Shown here: piece after piece, positions 1 through 5,896 of the stretch
How the letters are laid out: each line of letters opens with the position of its first letter
How positions within the stretch are numbered: position 1 is the stretch's first letter
Assembly: GCA_937883885.1 (NCBI GenBank)
Contig: CAKZXL010000946.1
Location: 1 to 5,938, forward strand
Direction of reading: 5' to 3'
From: an uncultured Aquincola sp.
GTDB taxonomy: Bacteria; Pseudomonadota; Gammaproteobacteria; Burkholderiales; Burkholderiaceae
DNA length: 5,938 nt
Translations under genes and position numbers: made by a program
The notes under the pieces: generated by a model
What the model saw: only the letters and a program-made list of their open reading frames with translations
Databases searched by the model: none
Told to the model about the DNA's origin: nothing

Positions 1-27
1 TCTCCTGTGATTGATCCGGCCTGCGAA

Positions 28-140
28 GGCTACGCAGCGCCGGCTTGGCTGGATGCAAGCGTAGCCGCTGGCGGTGACCTTGGCCGGGCCGCGCGGGAAT
101 GCCCGGCCGGGGCGCTGGGGGTGCACCCGGAGAGACCGGG
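28..140. other. Run of three GC-rich hairpins upstream of the mod operator
   Basis: Three inverted repeats lie one after another. GGCTACGC (28-35) pairs perfectly with GCGTAGCC (59-66) around a 23-base loop. GGCCGGGC (82-89) pairs perfectly with GCCCGGCC (101-108), and the stem can extend to 78-112 with two G-U pairs. CCCGG (126-130) pairs with CCGGG (136-140) around an AGAGA loop. Position 1 to 261 is open in the modA frame, but its third codon positions in the first ~100 bases are not GC-rich as in the real genes here, so it is probably not coding. No U-tract follows any stem. The structures lie upstream of the ModE-type site. They could belong to the 3' end of a gene left of the window, to a leader RNA or to nothing functional. 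I could not match them to the molybdenum-cofactor riboswitch or any other known RNA. Confidence 0.4.
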
Positions 141-146
141 CGCTCT

Positions 147-168
147 GTTATGTACAGGGGTGCATAAC
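147..168. promoter_or_regulatory. ModE-type molybdate operator upstream of modA
   Basis: GTTATGTA (147-154) and TGCATAAC (161-168) form an inverted repeat with one mismatch across a 6-base spacer. The flanks are CT on the left and GA on the right. Layout and bases resemble the proteobacterial ModE box, TATA-rich half-sites ending in TAACG with a spacer of about 6-7 bases. It is an AT-rich island in GC-rich surroundings, 93 bases before the modA start, and the operon encodes a ModE. In known systems molybdate-loaded ModE binds such sites and represses modABC. Whether it represses or activates here depends on the transcription start, which cannot be fixed by reading. Confidence 0.72.
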
Positions 169-222
169 GATGACGACTCGGGGCATTGCGTCTCTCTGCC
201 AGGGCCAAGGGCAACCGATGCC

Positions 223-228
223 TATACT
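223..228 (+). promoter_or_regulatory. Possible -10 hexamer for the mod operon
   Basis: TATACT matches the sigma-70 -10 consensus at five of six positions and would start transcription around 235, leaving a leader of about 27 bases before modA. There is no good -35 at the expected spacing (200-205 reads CAGGGC). If this is the promoter, the ModE-type site sits roughly 78 bases upstream of the start, a position better suited to activation than to simple blocking. A promoter overlapping the operator itself is equally possible. Confidence 0.22.
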
Positions 229-261
229 GCTTCACATCGCCCTTTCCTTTGCATCACCGGC

Positions 262-1011
262 ATGAAGTTTCAACTCCTGCCCTCGCTCGCGCTGCTGTTC
301 GGCCTTGGCAGCACGCAGGCGGCCGATCTCACCGTCTCGGCCGCAGCCAGCCTGAACAACGCCTTCCAGGAACTGGCGCCCGCCTTCGAGGCTTCACATC
401 CGGGTACGCGGCTGCAAACCAACTTCGCGGCTTCCGGCGCCCTGCTGCAGCAGATCGCCAGGGGCGCGCCGGTGGACGTGTTCGTCAGCGCCGACCAGTC
501 CACGATGGACCAGGCGCAGGCCCAAGGCCTGGTCAAGGCCGAGCAGCGGCGCAACGTGGTCAGCAACACGCTGGTGCTCATCGTGCCGGCCGGCAGCCCC
601 CAGCAGCCGCGCAGCCTGGCCGACCTCACCCAGCCGGCCTACCCGCGCGTGGCCATCGGGCTGCCGGCCAGCGTGCCGGTGGGCCGCTACACCCAGCAGG
701 TGCTGCAGGCCGCCGGGCTGTGGACCGCCATCGAGCCGCGCATCATCGGCGCCAACAACGTGCGCCAGGCGCTGGACTACGTGGCCCGTGGCGAGGTGGA
801 TGCCGGCTTCGTCTACGCCACCGATGCGGCGCTGGTGCCGGGCAAGGTGAAGGTGGCCTTCACCGTGCCCACGGCGCAGCCCATCCTCTACCCCGCCGCG
901 CCGGTGGCGGCCAGCCCGCAGCCCGCGCTGGCGCAGCAGTTCGTGCAATGGCTGCTGAGCCCGCCGGCACAAGCGGTGCTGGCGCGCCATGGCTTCGGGC
1001 AGCCGCGTTGA
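262..1011 (+). CDS. modA: Molybdate ABC transporter, periplasmic substrate-binding protein ModA
   Basis: ModA captures molybdate (and tungstate in known members) in the periplasm and delivers it to the ModBC transporter. The 249-residue product begins with a Sec signal peptide, residues 1-20, with a likely cut after TQA and the mature protein starting ADLTVSAAASL. Expected oxyanion-binding positions are present: Ser30 in AAASL, Ser58 in AASGA, the VPVGRY loop (138-143), Val167 in NNVRQAL and Tyr185 in VYATDA. The usual Ala of the VPAG loop is Val140. The ATG at 262 is chosen because the signal peptide starts exactly there. The frame stays open upstream but reads an improbable Cys- and Pro-rich peptide with poor codon bias. 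No clear Shine-Dalgarno precedes it. It is the first gene of the operon, downstream of a ModE-type site, and its stop overlaps the modB start. Confidence 0.93.
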   Translation: MKFQLLPSLALLFGLGSTQAADLTVSAAASLNNAFQELAPAFEASHPGTRLQTNFAASGALLQQIARGAPVDVFVSADQSTMDQAQAQGLVKAEQRRNVVSNTLVLIVPAGSPQQPRSLADLTQPAYPRVAIGLPASVPVGRYTQQVLQAAGLWTAIEPRIIGANNVRQALDYVARGEVDAGFVYATDAALVPGKVKVAFTVPTAQPILYPAAPVAASPQPALAQQFVQWLLSPPAQAVLARHGFGQPR

Positions 1012-1706
1012 GCGACGGCCTGGGTCCCCCGTTCAGCGGCGCGCTGGTGCCGCTGCTGCTCACGCTCAAGGTGGCGGGCTGGGCCACCGCCATCAACCTG
1101 GTGCTGGGCATCGGGTGCGGTCTGCTGCTGGCGCGGGCGCGCTTTCCCGGCCGCGACCTGCTGGACGCCGCGCTCACGCTGCCGATGGTGATGCCGCCCA
1201 CCGTGCTGGGCTACTACCTGCTGGTGCTGATCGGCACCCAGGGGCCGCTGGGCGGCTGGCTGCTGCAGCACTTCGGCATCCGGCTGATCTTCAGCTGGCA
1301 GGCGGCGGTCATCGCGGCGGCGGTGGTCTCGTTTCCGCTGGTGTTCAAGGCCGCGCGCGCCGCGTTCGAGACCGTCGACCCGCAGCTGGAAGACGCCGCC
1401 CGTTCGCTGGGCCTGCGCGAAGCCGCGGTGTTCTTCCGCGTCACGCTGCCGCTGGCCTGGCGCGGCATCCTGGCCGGGCTGTTGCTGGCCTTTGCGCGGG
1501 CGCTGGGCGAATTCGGCGCCACCTTGATGGTGGCCGGCAGCATCCCGGGCAAGACGCAGACGCTGTCGATCGCGGTGTACGAAGCGGTGCAGGCCGGCCA
1601 GGACGACGTGGCCAACTTCCTGGTGGGCGTGACCTCGCTCACCTGCATCGCGGTGCTGCTGGCTGCCGGCCGGCTCGCGCCCGGGCGTGTGCTGGCGCGC
1701 GGGTGA
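1008..1706 (+). CDS. modB: Molybdate ABC transporter, inner-membrane permease ModB
   Basis: ModB forms the transmembrane channel, as a dimer, for molybdate import powered by ModC. The 232-residue length matches the family (about 229). Hydrophobic segments lie at about 11-43, 53-77, 97-118, 150-177 and 201-221, consistent with five or so helices. The cytoplasmic EAA loop that docks on the ATPase is clear at about 128-152 (EDAARSLGLREAA, then RVTLPLAWRGI, with the conserved Gly135). The LGEFGATLMVAGSIPGKTQT stretch at about 166-185 is typical of ModB. The start is inferred as the TTG at 1008, which overlaps the modA stop as TTGA and gives a normal N-terminus. The next in-frame candidate, GTG at 1047, would cut into the first helix. 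The overlap indicates translational coupling, since no strong ribosome-binding site is visible. Confidence 0.92.
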   Translation: MSDGLGPPFSGALVPLLLTLKVAGWATAINLVLGIGCGLLLARARFPGRDLLDAALTLPMVMPPTVLGYYLLVLIGTQGPLGGWLLQHFGIRLIFSWQAAVIAAAVVSFPLVFKAARAAFETVDPQLEDAARSLGLREAAVFFRVTLPLAWRGILAGLLLAFARALGEFGATLMVAGSIPGKTQTLSIAVYEAVQAGQDDVANFLVGVTSLTCIAVLLAAGRLAPGRVLARG

Positions 1707-1712
1707 TGCGGC

Positions 1713-2480
1713 ATGCCTGAGACCGTGATGCACACCGCCGGCCTGGACCGCCCAGCGCCCCTGCCCCCACCCACCGCCCCCACCGCCGCGCCGCTGCGGT
1801 GGAACGTGCAGTTGCAGCGCCGCCTGCGCCACGGTGCGCAGACCTTCCAGCTCGACGTCGCCTTCGCGCTGGCACAGCCACATGTGGCCCTGGTCGGCCC
1901 TTCCGGCGCCGGCAAGACGCAGACACTCAAGCTCATCGCCGGCATGGCCCGTCCCGATGCCGGCCGCGTGGCCATCGGCGCCCGGGTGCTGCACGACAGC
2001 GCGGCCGGCATCAACCTGCCGGCGCGCGAACGGCGGCTGGGCTATGTGTTCCAGGACTACGCGCTGTTTCCGCACCTCACGGTGCGGCAGAACATCGGCT
2101 TTGCGCTGCGGCGCGGCTGGTTCAACCCGGCGCGCGGGGCCGATGCGCCGCAGGTGGACCGCTGGGTGCGCGCCTTCCACCTGCAGGCCATCGTTGACCA
2201 TTACCCGCACCAGATCTCGGGCGGCCAGCGCCAGCGCACCGCGCTGGCCCGCGCGCTGGTGACGGAGCCCGATGCGCTGCTGCTGGACGAGCCCTTCGCC
2301 GCACTCGACCGGCCGCTGCGCCAGGCCCTGCGCCGCGAGCTGCTGGACCTGCGCGCCGATGTGGCCGTGCCCACGCTGCTGATCACCCACGACGACGAAG
2401 ACGCCGAGCTGCTGGCCGATGCGGTGGTGCCGCTGCAGGCCGGGCGGGTGGTGGCGACCGAGCCGGAGGTCGTGCGCTGA
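1713..2480 (+). CDS. modC: Molybdate ABC transporter ATP-binding protein ModC, lacking the TOBE domain
   Basis: ModC hydrolyses ATP on the cytoplasmic face of ModB to drive molybdate import. All ABC ATPase motifs are intact: Walker A GPSGAGKT (62-69), Q-loop Gln114 in YVFQD, signature ISGGQ (168-172), Walker B LLLDEP with Asp192 and Glu193, D-loop ALD (197-199) and switch His226 in ITHDD. The protein is 255 residues, whereas full-length ModC is about 350. It stops soon after LQAGRVVATEPEVV, so the C-terminal TOBE/Mop molybdate-binding domain is absent. The stop is followed directly by modE in another frame, so this is a short form rather than a visible frameshift. Residues 9-28 are a Pro/Ala-rich extension before the ABC fold, which begins near Trp30. 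Start at ATG 1713 lies 6 bases after modB; the in-frame ATG at 1728 is an alternative. Confidence 0.9.
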   Translation: MPETVMHTAGLDRPAPLPPPTAPTAAPLRWNVQLQRRLRHGAQTFQLDVAFALAQPHVALVGPSGAGKTQTLKLIAGMARPDAGRVAIGARVLHDSAAGINLPARERRLGYVFQDYALFPHLTVRQNIGFALRRGWFNPARGADAPQVDRWVRAFHLQAIVDHYPHQISGGQRQRTALARALVTEPDALLLDEPFAALDRPLRQALRRELLDLRADVAVPTLLITHDDEDAELLADAVVPLQAGRVVATEPEVVR

Positions 2481-3301
2481 TGGCCCGCCACGCCAAGCGC
2501 CCCGAACGCCCGCGCCTGGGCGGCGAGCTGTGGGTCGATTGCGGCACCGAGCGGGTGGCTGGCGCGGCCCGCATGGCCTTGCTGCGTGCGGTGGCCGATG
2601 GCGGCTCGCTCACCCGCGCCGCGCAGGCCGTGGGCCTGAGCTACAAGGGCGCATGGGACGCCATCGAGGCGATGAACCGCGCGGCCGGCCAGCCGCTGGT
2701 CGAACGCAGCGCGGGCGGCCGTGGCGGCGGATCGACCCGCCTCACCGACCACGGCCGGCAGCTGGTGGAACGTTATGAGCAGGTGGCCGCGGTGCACCAG
2801 CGGCTGCTGCAGCTGCTGGACGAAGAAGCCTTCGACCTGCAGGCCGAGGTGTCGCCAACGAGGTGGATGATCTTGAAGACCAGTGCCCGCAACCAGTTCA
2901 ACGGCCGCGTCACCGCCATCCGCGCCGGCGCGGTGAACGACGAAGTGGAGATCAGCGTGGACCACGGCCCGCGGGTGGTGGCCACGGTGACCCGCGACAG
3001 CACCGACGCGCTGGGCCTGCGGCTGAACATGCCGGCGGTGGCACTGGTCAAGGCCTCGTCGGTGATGCTGGCCACCGACGTGGACGGCATGCGCCTGTCG
3101 GCCCGCAACCAGTTCGCGGGCGTGGTGCGCCAGGTGCAGCCCGGCGCGGTGAACAGCGAAGTGACGCTGGACCTGGACGTCGGCGGCAGCGTCACCGCCA
3201 TCGTCACCCAGTCCAGCGTGCAGGCCATGGGCCTGACCGCCGGCGGACGCGCCACCGCCTTCTTCAAGGCGGGCAGCGTGATCGTGGCGGTGAGCGCGTG
3301 A
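2480..3301 (+). CDS. modE: Molybdate-responsive transcriptional regulator ModE
   Basis: ModE senses cytoplasmic molybdate and, when loaded, binds inverted-repeat operators to control mod and molybdoenzyme genes. The 273-residue product has the full family layout. A LysR-like winged helix-turn-helix spans about 28-95 (LLRAVADGGSLTRAAQAVGLSYKGAWDAIEAMN, then the wing with GGSTRLTDHG), followed by a linker helix at about 97-117. Two tandem Mop domains occupy about 133-199 and 204-272. Each Mop domain carries the SARNQF molybdate signature (135-140 and 207-212) and a matching KASSV or KAGSV strand (191-195, 263-267). The ATG at 2480 shares one base with the modC stop (TGATG) and has a good Shine-Dalgarno, GGAGG at 2465-2469. 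Being last in the operon that carries a ModE-type site, it probably regulates its own expression. Confidence 0.93.
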   Translation: MARHAKRPERPRLGGELWVDCGTERVAGAARMALLRAVADGGSLTRAAQAVGLSYKGAWDAIEAMNRAAGQPLVERSAGGRGGGSTRLTDHGRQLVERYEQVAAVHQRLLQLLDEEAFDLQAEVSPTRWMILKTSARNQFNGRVTAIRAGAVNDEVEISVDHGPRVVATVTRDSTDALGLRLNMPAVALVKASSVMLATDVDGMRLSARNQFAGVVRQVQPGAVNSEVTLDLDVGGSVTAIVTQSSVQAMGLTAGGRATAFFKAGSVIVAVSA

Positions 3302-3306
3302 AGCCC

Positions 3307-3326
3307 GGGGCGCGAGCGCAGCGAGC
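3307..3326 (+). repeat. Intergenic direct repeat, copy 1
   Basis: This 20-base GC-rich element (GGGGCGCGAGC, then a GCA spacer and GCGAGC) recurs at 3381-3400 with one substitution, C to T in the spacer triplet. It sits six bases after the modE stop. From general familiarity, motifs of this GCGAGCG-N-AGCGAGC type are scattered between genes in Burkholderiales genomes; the match here is by appearance only. Confidence 0.6.
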
Positions 3327-3335
3327 CGATGTGAT

Positions 3336-3368
3336 CATTCAGCCGCCGGGCCGCCCCAAGGCTGAATG
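3336..3368. terminator. Stem-loop between convergent modE and the SMP-30 gene
   Basis: CATTCAGCC (3336-3344) is perfectly complementary to GGCTGAATG (3360-3368), giving a 9-bp stem around a 15-base GC-rich loop. It lies between two genes that end toward each other, 34 bases after the modE stop and 41 bases from the SMP-30 stop, where a bidirectional terminator is expected. No run of T follows on either strand, so it is not a classical intrinsic terminator. It may instead be part of the surrounding repeat element or an mRNA 3'-end stabiliser. Confidence 0.4.
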
Positions 3369-3380
3369 CTCCCCCACGGG

Positions 3381-3400
3381 GGGGCGCGAGCGTAGCGAGC
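3381..3400 (+). repeat. Intergenic direct repeat, copy 2, with flanking C/G runs
   Basis: This copy is 19 of 20 identical to the one at 3307-3326. It is bracketed by a C5 run (3371-3375) and a G5 run (3403-3407) that can pair, and by an uninterrupted G7 run (3378-3384) that can compete for the same C5 run. The result is a foldable unit on either strand, ending ten bases before the stop codon of the minus-strand gene. Confidence 0.6.
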
Positions 3401-3409
3401 TTGGGGGCT

Positions 3410-4510
3410 CTATGTAGCCCCATGCGCTTCGACGTACAGCGCGTAGATGGAGTGGCTGCTGGCCATGTACAGCCGGTTGTTCTTCGGCCCGCCGAAACAC
3501 AGGTTGGCGCAGCGCTCGGGCAGGCGGATGTGCGCCAGCGGCTTGCCCTGCGGGCTGAACACACGCACGCCGTCCAGGTCTTCGGGCTGGCCCTTGAGCG
3601 GGTAGACCGCGCGGCCGTTCATCTGCACCGGCTCGGCGGCCAAGGCGCCGTTGCTGCCCCAACCGCACCACAGATTGCCGTCGCGGTCGACGCGGAAGCC
3701 ATCGAGCGCGCCCTGGTCGGTGGCGTCGATCAGCTTGGTCTTGTTGCTCAGGCTCACGCCGTCGGCGCCCACGTCGTAACGCCAGATGCTGCGGTTGGGC
3801 GTGGGCTTCCACTCGACCACGTACAGGTGCTTCTCGTCGGGTGAAAAGGCCAGGCCGTTGGGGTTGACCAGGTCGGTGATCACCGCGCTGATGCGGCCAT
3901 CGGCGGCGATGCGGTAGACGTTCGTGCCGGCCTGTTCCGGCTTGGCGCGCGAGCCTTCCCATTCGCCGTTGATGCCGAACAGCGGGTCGGTGAACCACAC
4001 GCTGTCGTCGGACTTGACCACGATGTCGTTCGGCGCATTCAGGCGCTTGCCCTCGAAGCTGTCGGCCAGCACGGTGATGCTGCCGTCGCGCTCGGTGCGG
4101 GTGACGCGGCGGGTCACCGAATGCTCGCAGGTCACCAGCCGGCCCTGGCGGTCGCGGGCGTTGCCGTTGGCGTAATTGGCATTGGCACGGAACACGCTCA
4201 CGCTGCCATCGCGCTCGCTGTACTTCATGATGCGGTTGTTGGGGATGTCGCTCCACAACAGGTAGCCGCCTTCGGGAAAGTACACCGGCCCTTCGGCCCA
4301 GCGCATGCCGCTGGCCACCTGCTCCACCGTGCTGCTGTAGATGCGGTACTTGGCGAACGACGGGTCCAGGATCTGCACCGCCGGGTCGGGGTAGCGCTGG
4401 TGGGGCTTGAACTCGAACACCTGCGCCAGCGCGCTGCCGCCGGTGGCGGCCAGGCCGGTGGCGGCCGCGGCTTGCATCAGGCGGCGGCGCTGCGTGTTGA
4501 TCGGCTTCAT
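3410..4510 (-). CDS. Tat-exported SMP-30/gluconolactonase/LRE-family protein
   Basis: Members of this six-bladed beta-propeller family are metal-dependent hydrolases, often of sugar-acid lactones. The 366-residue product starts with a Tat-type signal (QRRRLMQ at 7-13, an Ala-rich stretch, likely cut near ALA at 27-29), so the mature enzyme should be periplasmic. By comparison with SMP-30, the likely metal ligands are Glu73 (AEGPVYF), Asn161 (APNDIV), Asn218 (NPNGLAFS) and Asp270 (LDGFRVD). All four motifs are present, so it looks active. The ATG is supported by a strong Shine-Dalgarno, GAGGAGA on the minus strand at 4517-4523. It lies 36 bases downstream of glucarate dehydratase, which favours a role with an aldarate or uronate lactone such as a glucarolactone. 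The substrate is inferred from context only, and family members with other substrates exist. Confidence 0.85.
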   Translation of the reverse strand: MKPINTQRRRLMQAAAATGLAATGGSALAQVFEFKPHQRYPDPAVQILDPSFAKYRIYSSTVEQVASGMRWAEGPVYFPEGGYLLWSDIPNNRIMKYSERDGSVSVFRANANYANGNARDRQGRLVTCEHSVTRRVTRTERDGSITVLADSFEGKRLNAPNDIVVKSDDSVWFTDPLFGINGEWEGSRAKPEQAGTNVYRIAADGRISAVITDLVNPNGLAFSPDEKHLYVVEWKPTPNRSIWRYDVGADGVSLSNKTKLIDATDQGALDGFRVDRDGNLWCGWGSNGALAAEPVQMNGRAVYPLKGQPEDLDGVRVFSPQGKPLAHIRLPERCANLCFGGPKNNRLYMASSHSIYALYVEAHGAT

Positions 4511-4546
4511 CGTGGGTCTCCTCGTTGTTGTGGTTGACGGCGTTGT

Positions 4547-5881
4547 TCAGCGGTCCAGCGCCGGGCGCTTGGGGTTGAAGGTCCAACCGGGGATCAGGTA
4601 CTGCATCGCCACCGCATCGTCGCGCGAGCCCAGGCCGTGCTGGCGGTACAGCTGGTGGGCCTTCTCCACCTCGGCCATGTCCAGCTGCATGCCCAGACCC
4701 GGCGCCTTGGGCACCTGCACCAGGCCGCCGCGGATCTGCAGCGGGTCGGTGGTCAGGCGCTGGCCGTCCTGCCAGATCCAGTGGGTGTCGATGGCGGTCA
4801 CGTTGCCTGGGGCGGCAGCGGCCACATGGGTGAACATCGCCAGCGACACGTCGAAGTGGTTGTTGGAATGCGAGCCCCAGGTCAGGCCCCAGTCGCGGCA
4901 GGTCTGGGCCACGCGCACGCTGCCGGCCATGGTCCAGAAGTGCGGGTCGGCCAGCGGAATGTCGACCGACTGCAGCGACAGCGCATGCGTCAGCTGCCGC
5001 CAGTCGGTGGCGATCATGTTGGTGGCCGTGGGCAGGCCGGTGGCACGGCGGAATTCGGCCATCACTTCGCGGCCCGAGAAGCTTTCTTCGGCGCCGCAGG
5101 GGTCTTCGGCATAAGCCACCACGCCGCGCATGTCGCGCATCAGGCGCACCGCATCTTTCAGCAGCCAGCCGCCGTTGGGGTCCAGCGTGACGCGGGCCTT
5201 CGGAAAGCGCTCGTGCAGCGCGCGGATGGCTTCGATCTCTTCTTCCGCCCGCAGCGCGCCGCCCTTGAGCTTGAAGTCGTTGAAGCCATAGCGCTGGTAA
5301 GCCGCCTCGGCCAGCCTGACCACGGCATCGGGCGTCATCGCCTGCTCATGGCGCAGGCGCAGCCAGTCGTCGGCTTCATCCGGCTGGCTGTCGTAGGCCA
5401 GGTCGGTCTTGGTGCGGTCGCCGATGAAGAACAGGTAGCCCAGCATCTCCACCGCATCGCGTTGCTGGCCTTCACCCAGCAGGGCCGCCACCGGCAGGTT
5501 CAGGTGCTGGCCCAGCAGGTCGAGCATTGCCGATTCCACCGCGGTGACCGCGTGGATGGTGGTGCGCAGGTCGAAGGTCTGCAGGCCGCGGCCGCCGGCG
5601 TCGCGGTCGGCGAAGGCCTGCTGCAGCGTGCGCAGCAGGCCGGCATGGCTGCCCACCGGCTGGCCCACCACCAGCGGGCGGGCGTCTTCCAGCGTCTGGC
5701 GGATCTTCTCGCCGCCCGGCACCTCGCCCACGCCGGTGCGGCCGGCGCTGTCGGTCAGGATGAGCAGGTTGCGGGTGAAGAACGGCCCGTGCGCGCCGCT
5801 GAGGTTCAGCAGCATGCTGTCGCGGCCGGCGACGGGGATCACCTGCAGCGCGGTGATCAAGGGTGTTGAAGAGAGGCTCAT
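4547..5881 (-). CDS. gudD: Glucarate dehydratase
   Basis: GudD dehydrates D-glucarate (and L-idarate in known members) to 5-keto-4-deoxy-D-glucarate in the cytoplasm, the entry step of glucarate catabolism. The 444-residue protein belongs to the enolase superfamily and is close in length and sequence to E. coli GudD (446). Diagnostic stretches include FFTRN (34-38), [12 protein letters not shown] (50-61), [16 protein letters not shown] (93-108) and the C-terminal YLIPGWTF. Catalytic positions are intact: the KxK pair Lys204/Lys206, metal ligands Asp234, Glu259 and Asn288, and the Asp312/His338 dyad. Each sits one residue before its E. coli counterpart. The start is at ATG 5879-5881, 15 bases after the upstream stop, with no strong Shine-Dalgarno, suggesting coupled translation. 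It is the middle gene of a minus-strand cluster with an SMP-30 protein downstream. Confidence 0.96.
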   Translation of the reverse strand: MSLSSTPLITALQVIPVAGRDSMLLNLSGAHGPFFTRNLLILTDSAGRTGVGEVPGGEKIRQTLEDARPLVVGQPVGSHAGLLRTLQQAFADRDAGGRGLQTFDLRTTIHAVTAVESAMLDLLGQHLNLPVAALLGEGQQRDAVEMLGYLFFIGDRTKTDLAYDSQPDEADDWLRLRHEQAMTPDAVVRLAEAAYQRYGFNDFKLKGGALRAEEEIEAIRALHERFPKARVTLDPNGGWLLKDAVRLMRDMRGVVAYAEDPCGAEESFSGREVMAEFRRATGLPTATNMIATDWRQLTHALSLQSVDIPLADPHFWTMAGSVRVAQTCRDWGLTWGSHSNNHFDVSLAMFTHVAAAAPGNVTAIDTHWIWQDGQRLTTDPLQIRGGLVQVPKAPGLGMQLDMAEVEKAHQLYRQHGLGSRDDAVAMQYLIPGWTFNPKRPALDR

Positions 5882-5896
5882 GGCAAGGTCCAGGTC

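Noticed and set aside
28..140. Molybdenum-cofactor riboswitch upstream of modA
   Set aside because: The hairpins do not show the conserved segments I know from that family, and they lie upstream of the operator rather than between promoter and gene, so I report only unclassified structure.
7..261. N-terminal extension of modA, or a separate upstream coding region in the same frame, including a CPAGAL segment resembling iron-sulphur protein motifs
   Set aside because: The frame is open, but third codon positions in its first part are not GC-rich, the region is full of hairpins and contains the ModE-type site, and the true signal peptide begins exactly at the ATG at 262.
888..2390. Long minus-strand open frame of 500 codons opposite modB and modC
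   Set aside because: It lies antisense to two clear transporter genes, is rich in Gln, His, Arg and Gly as expected for a shadow of high-GC coding DNA, and shows no domain.
3339..4586. Minus-strand open frame of 415 codons overlapping the SMP-30 gene in another frame
   Set aside because: It is an Arg/Pro/Gln-rich shadow; the adjacent frame has a Shine-Dalgarno, a Tat signal and the family motifs.
4637..5869. Long plus-strand open frame of 410 codons opposite gudD
   Set aside because: It mirrors the glucarate dehydratase gene, which has all catalytic residues. The antisense product is His/Gln/Gly-rich low-complexity sequence without a recognisable fold.
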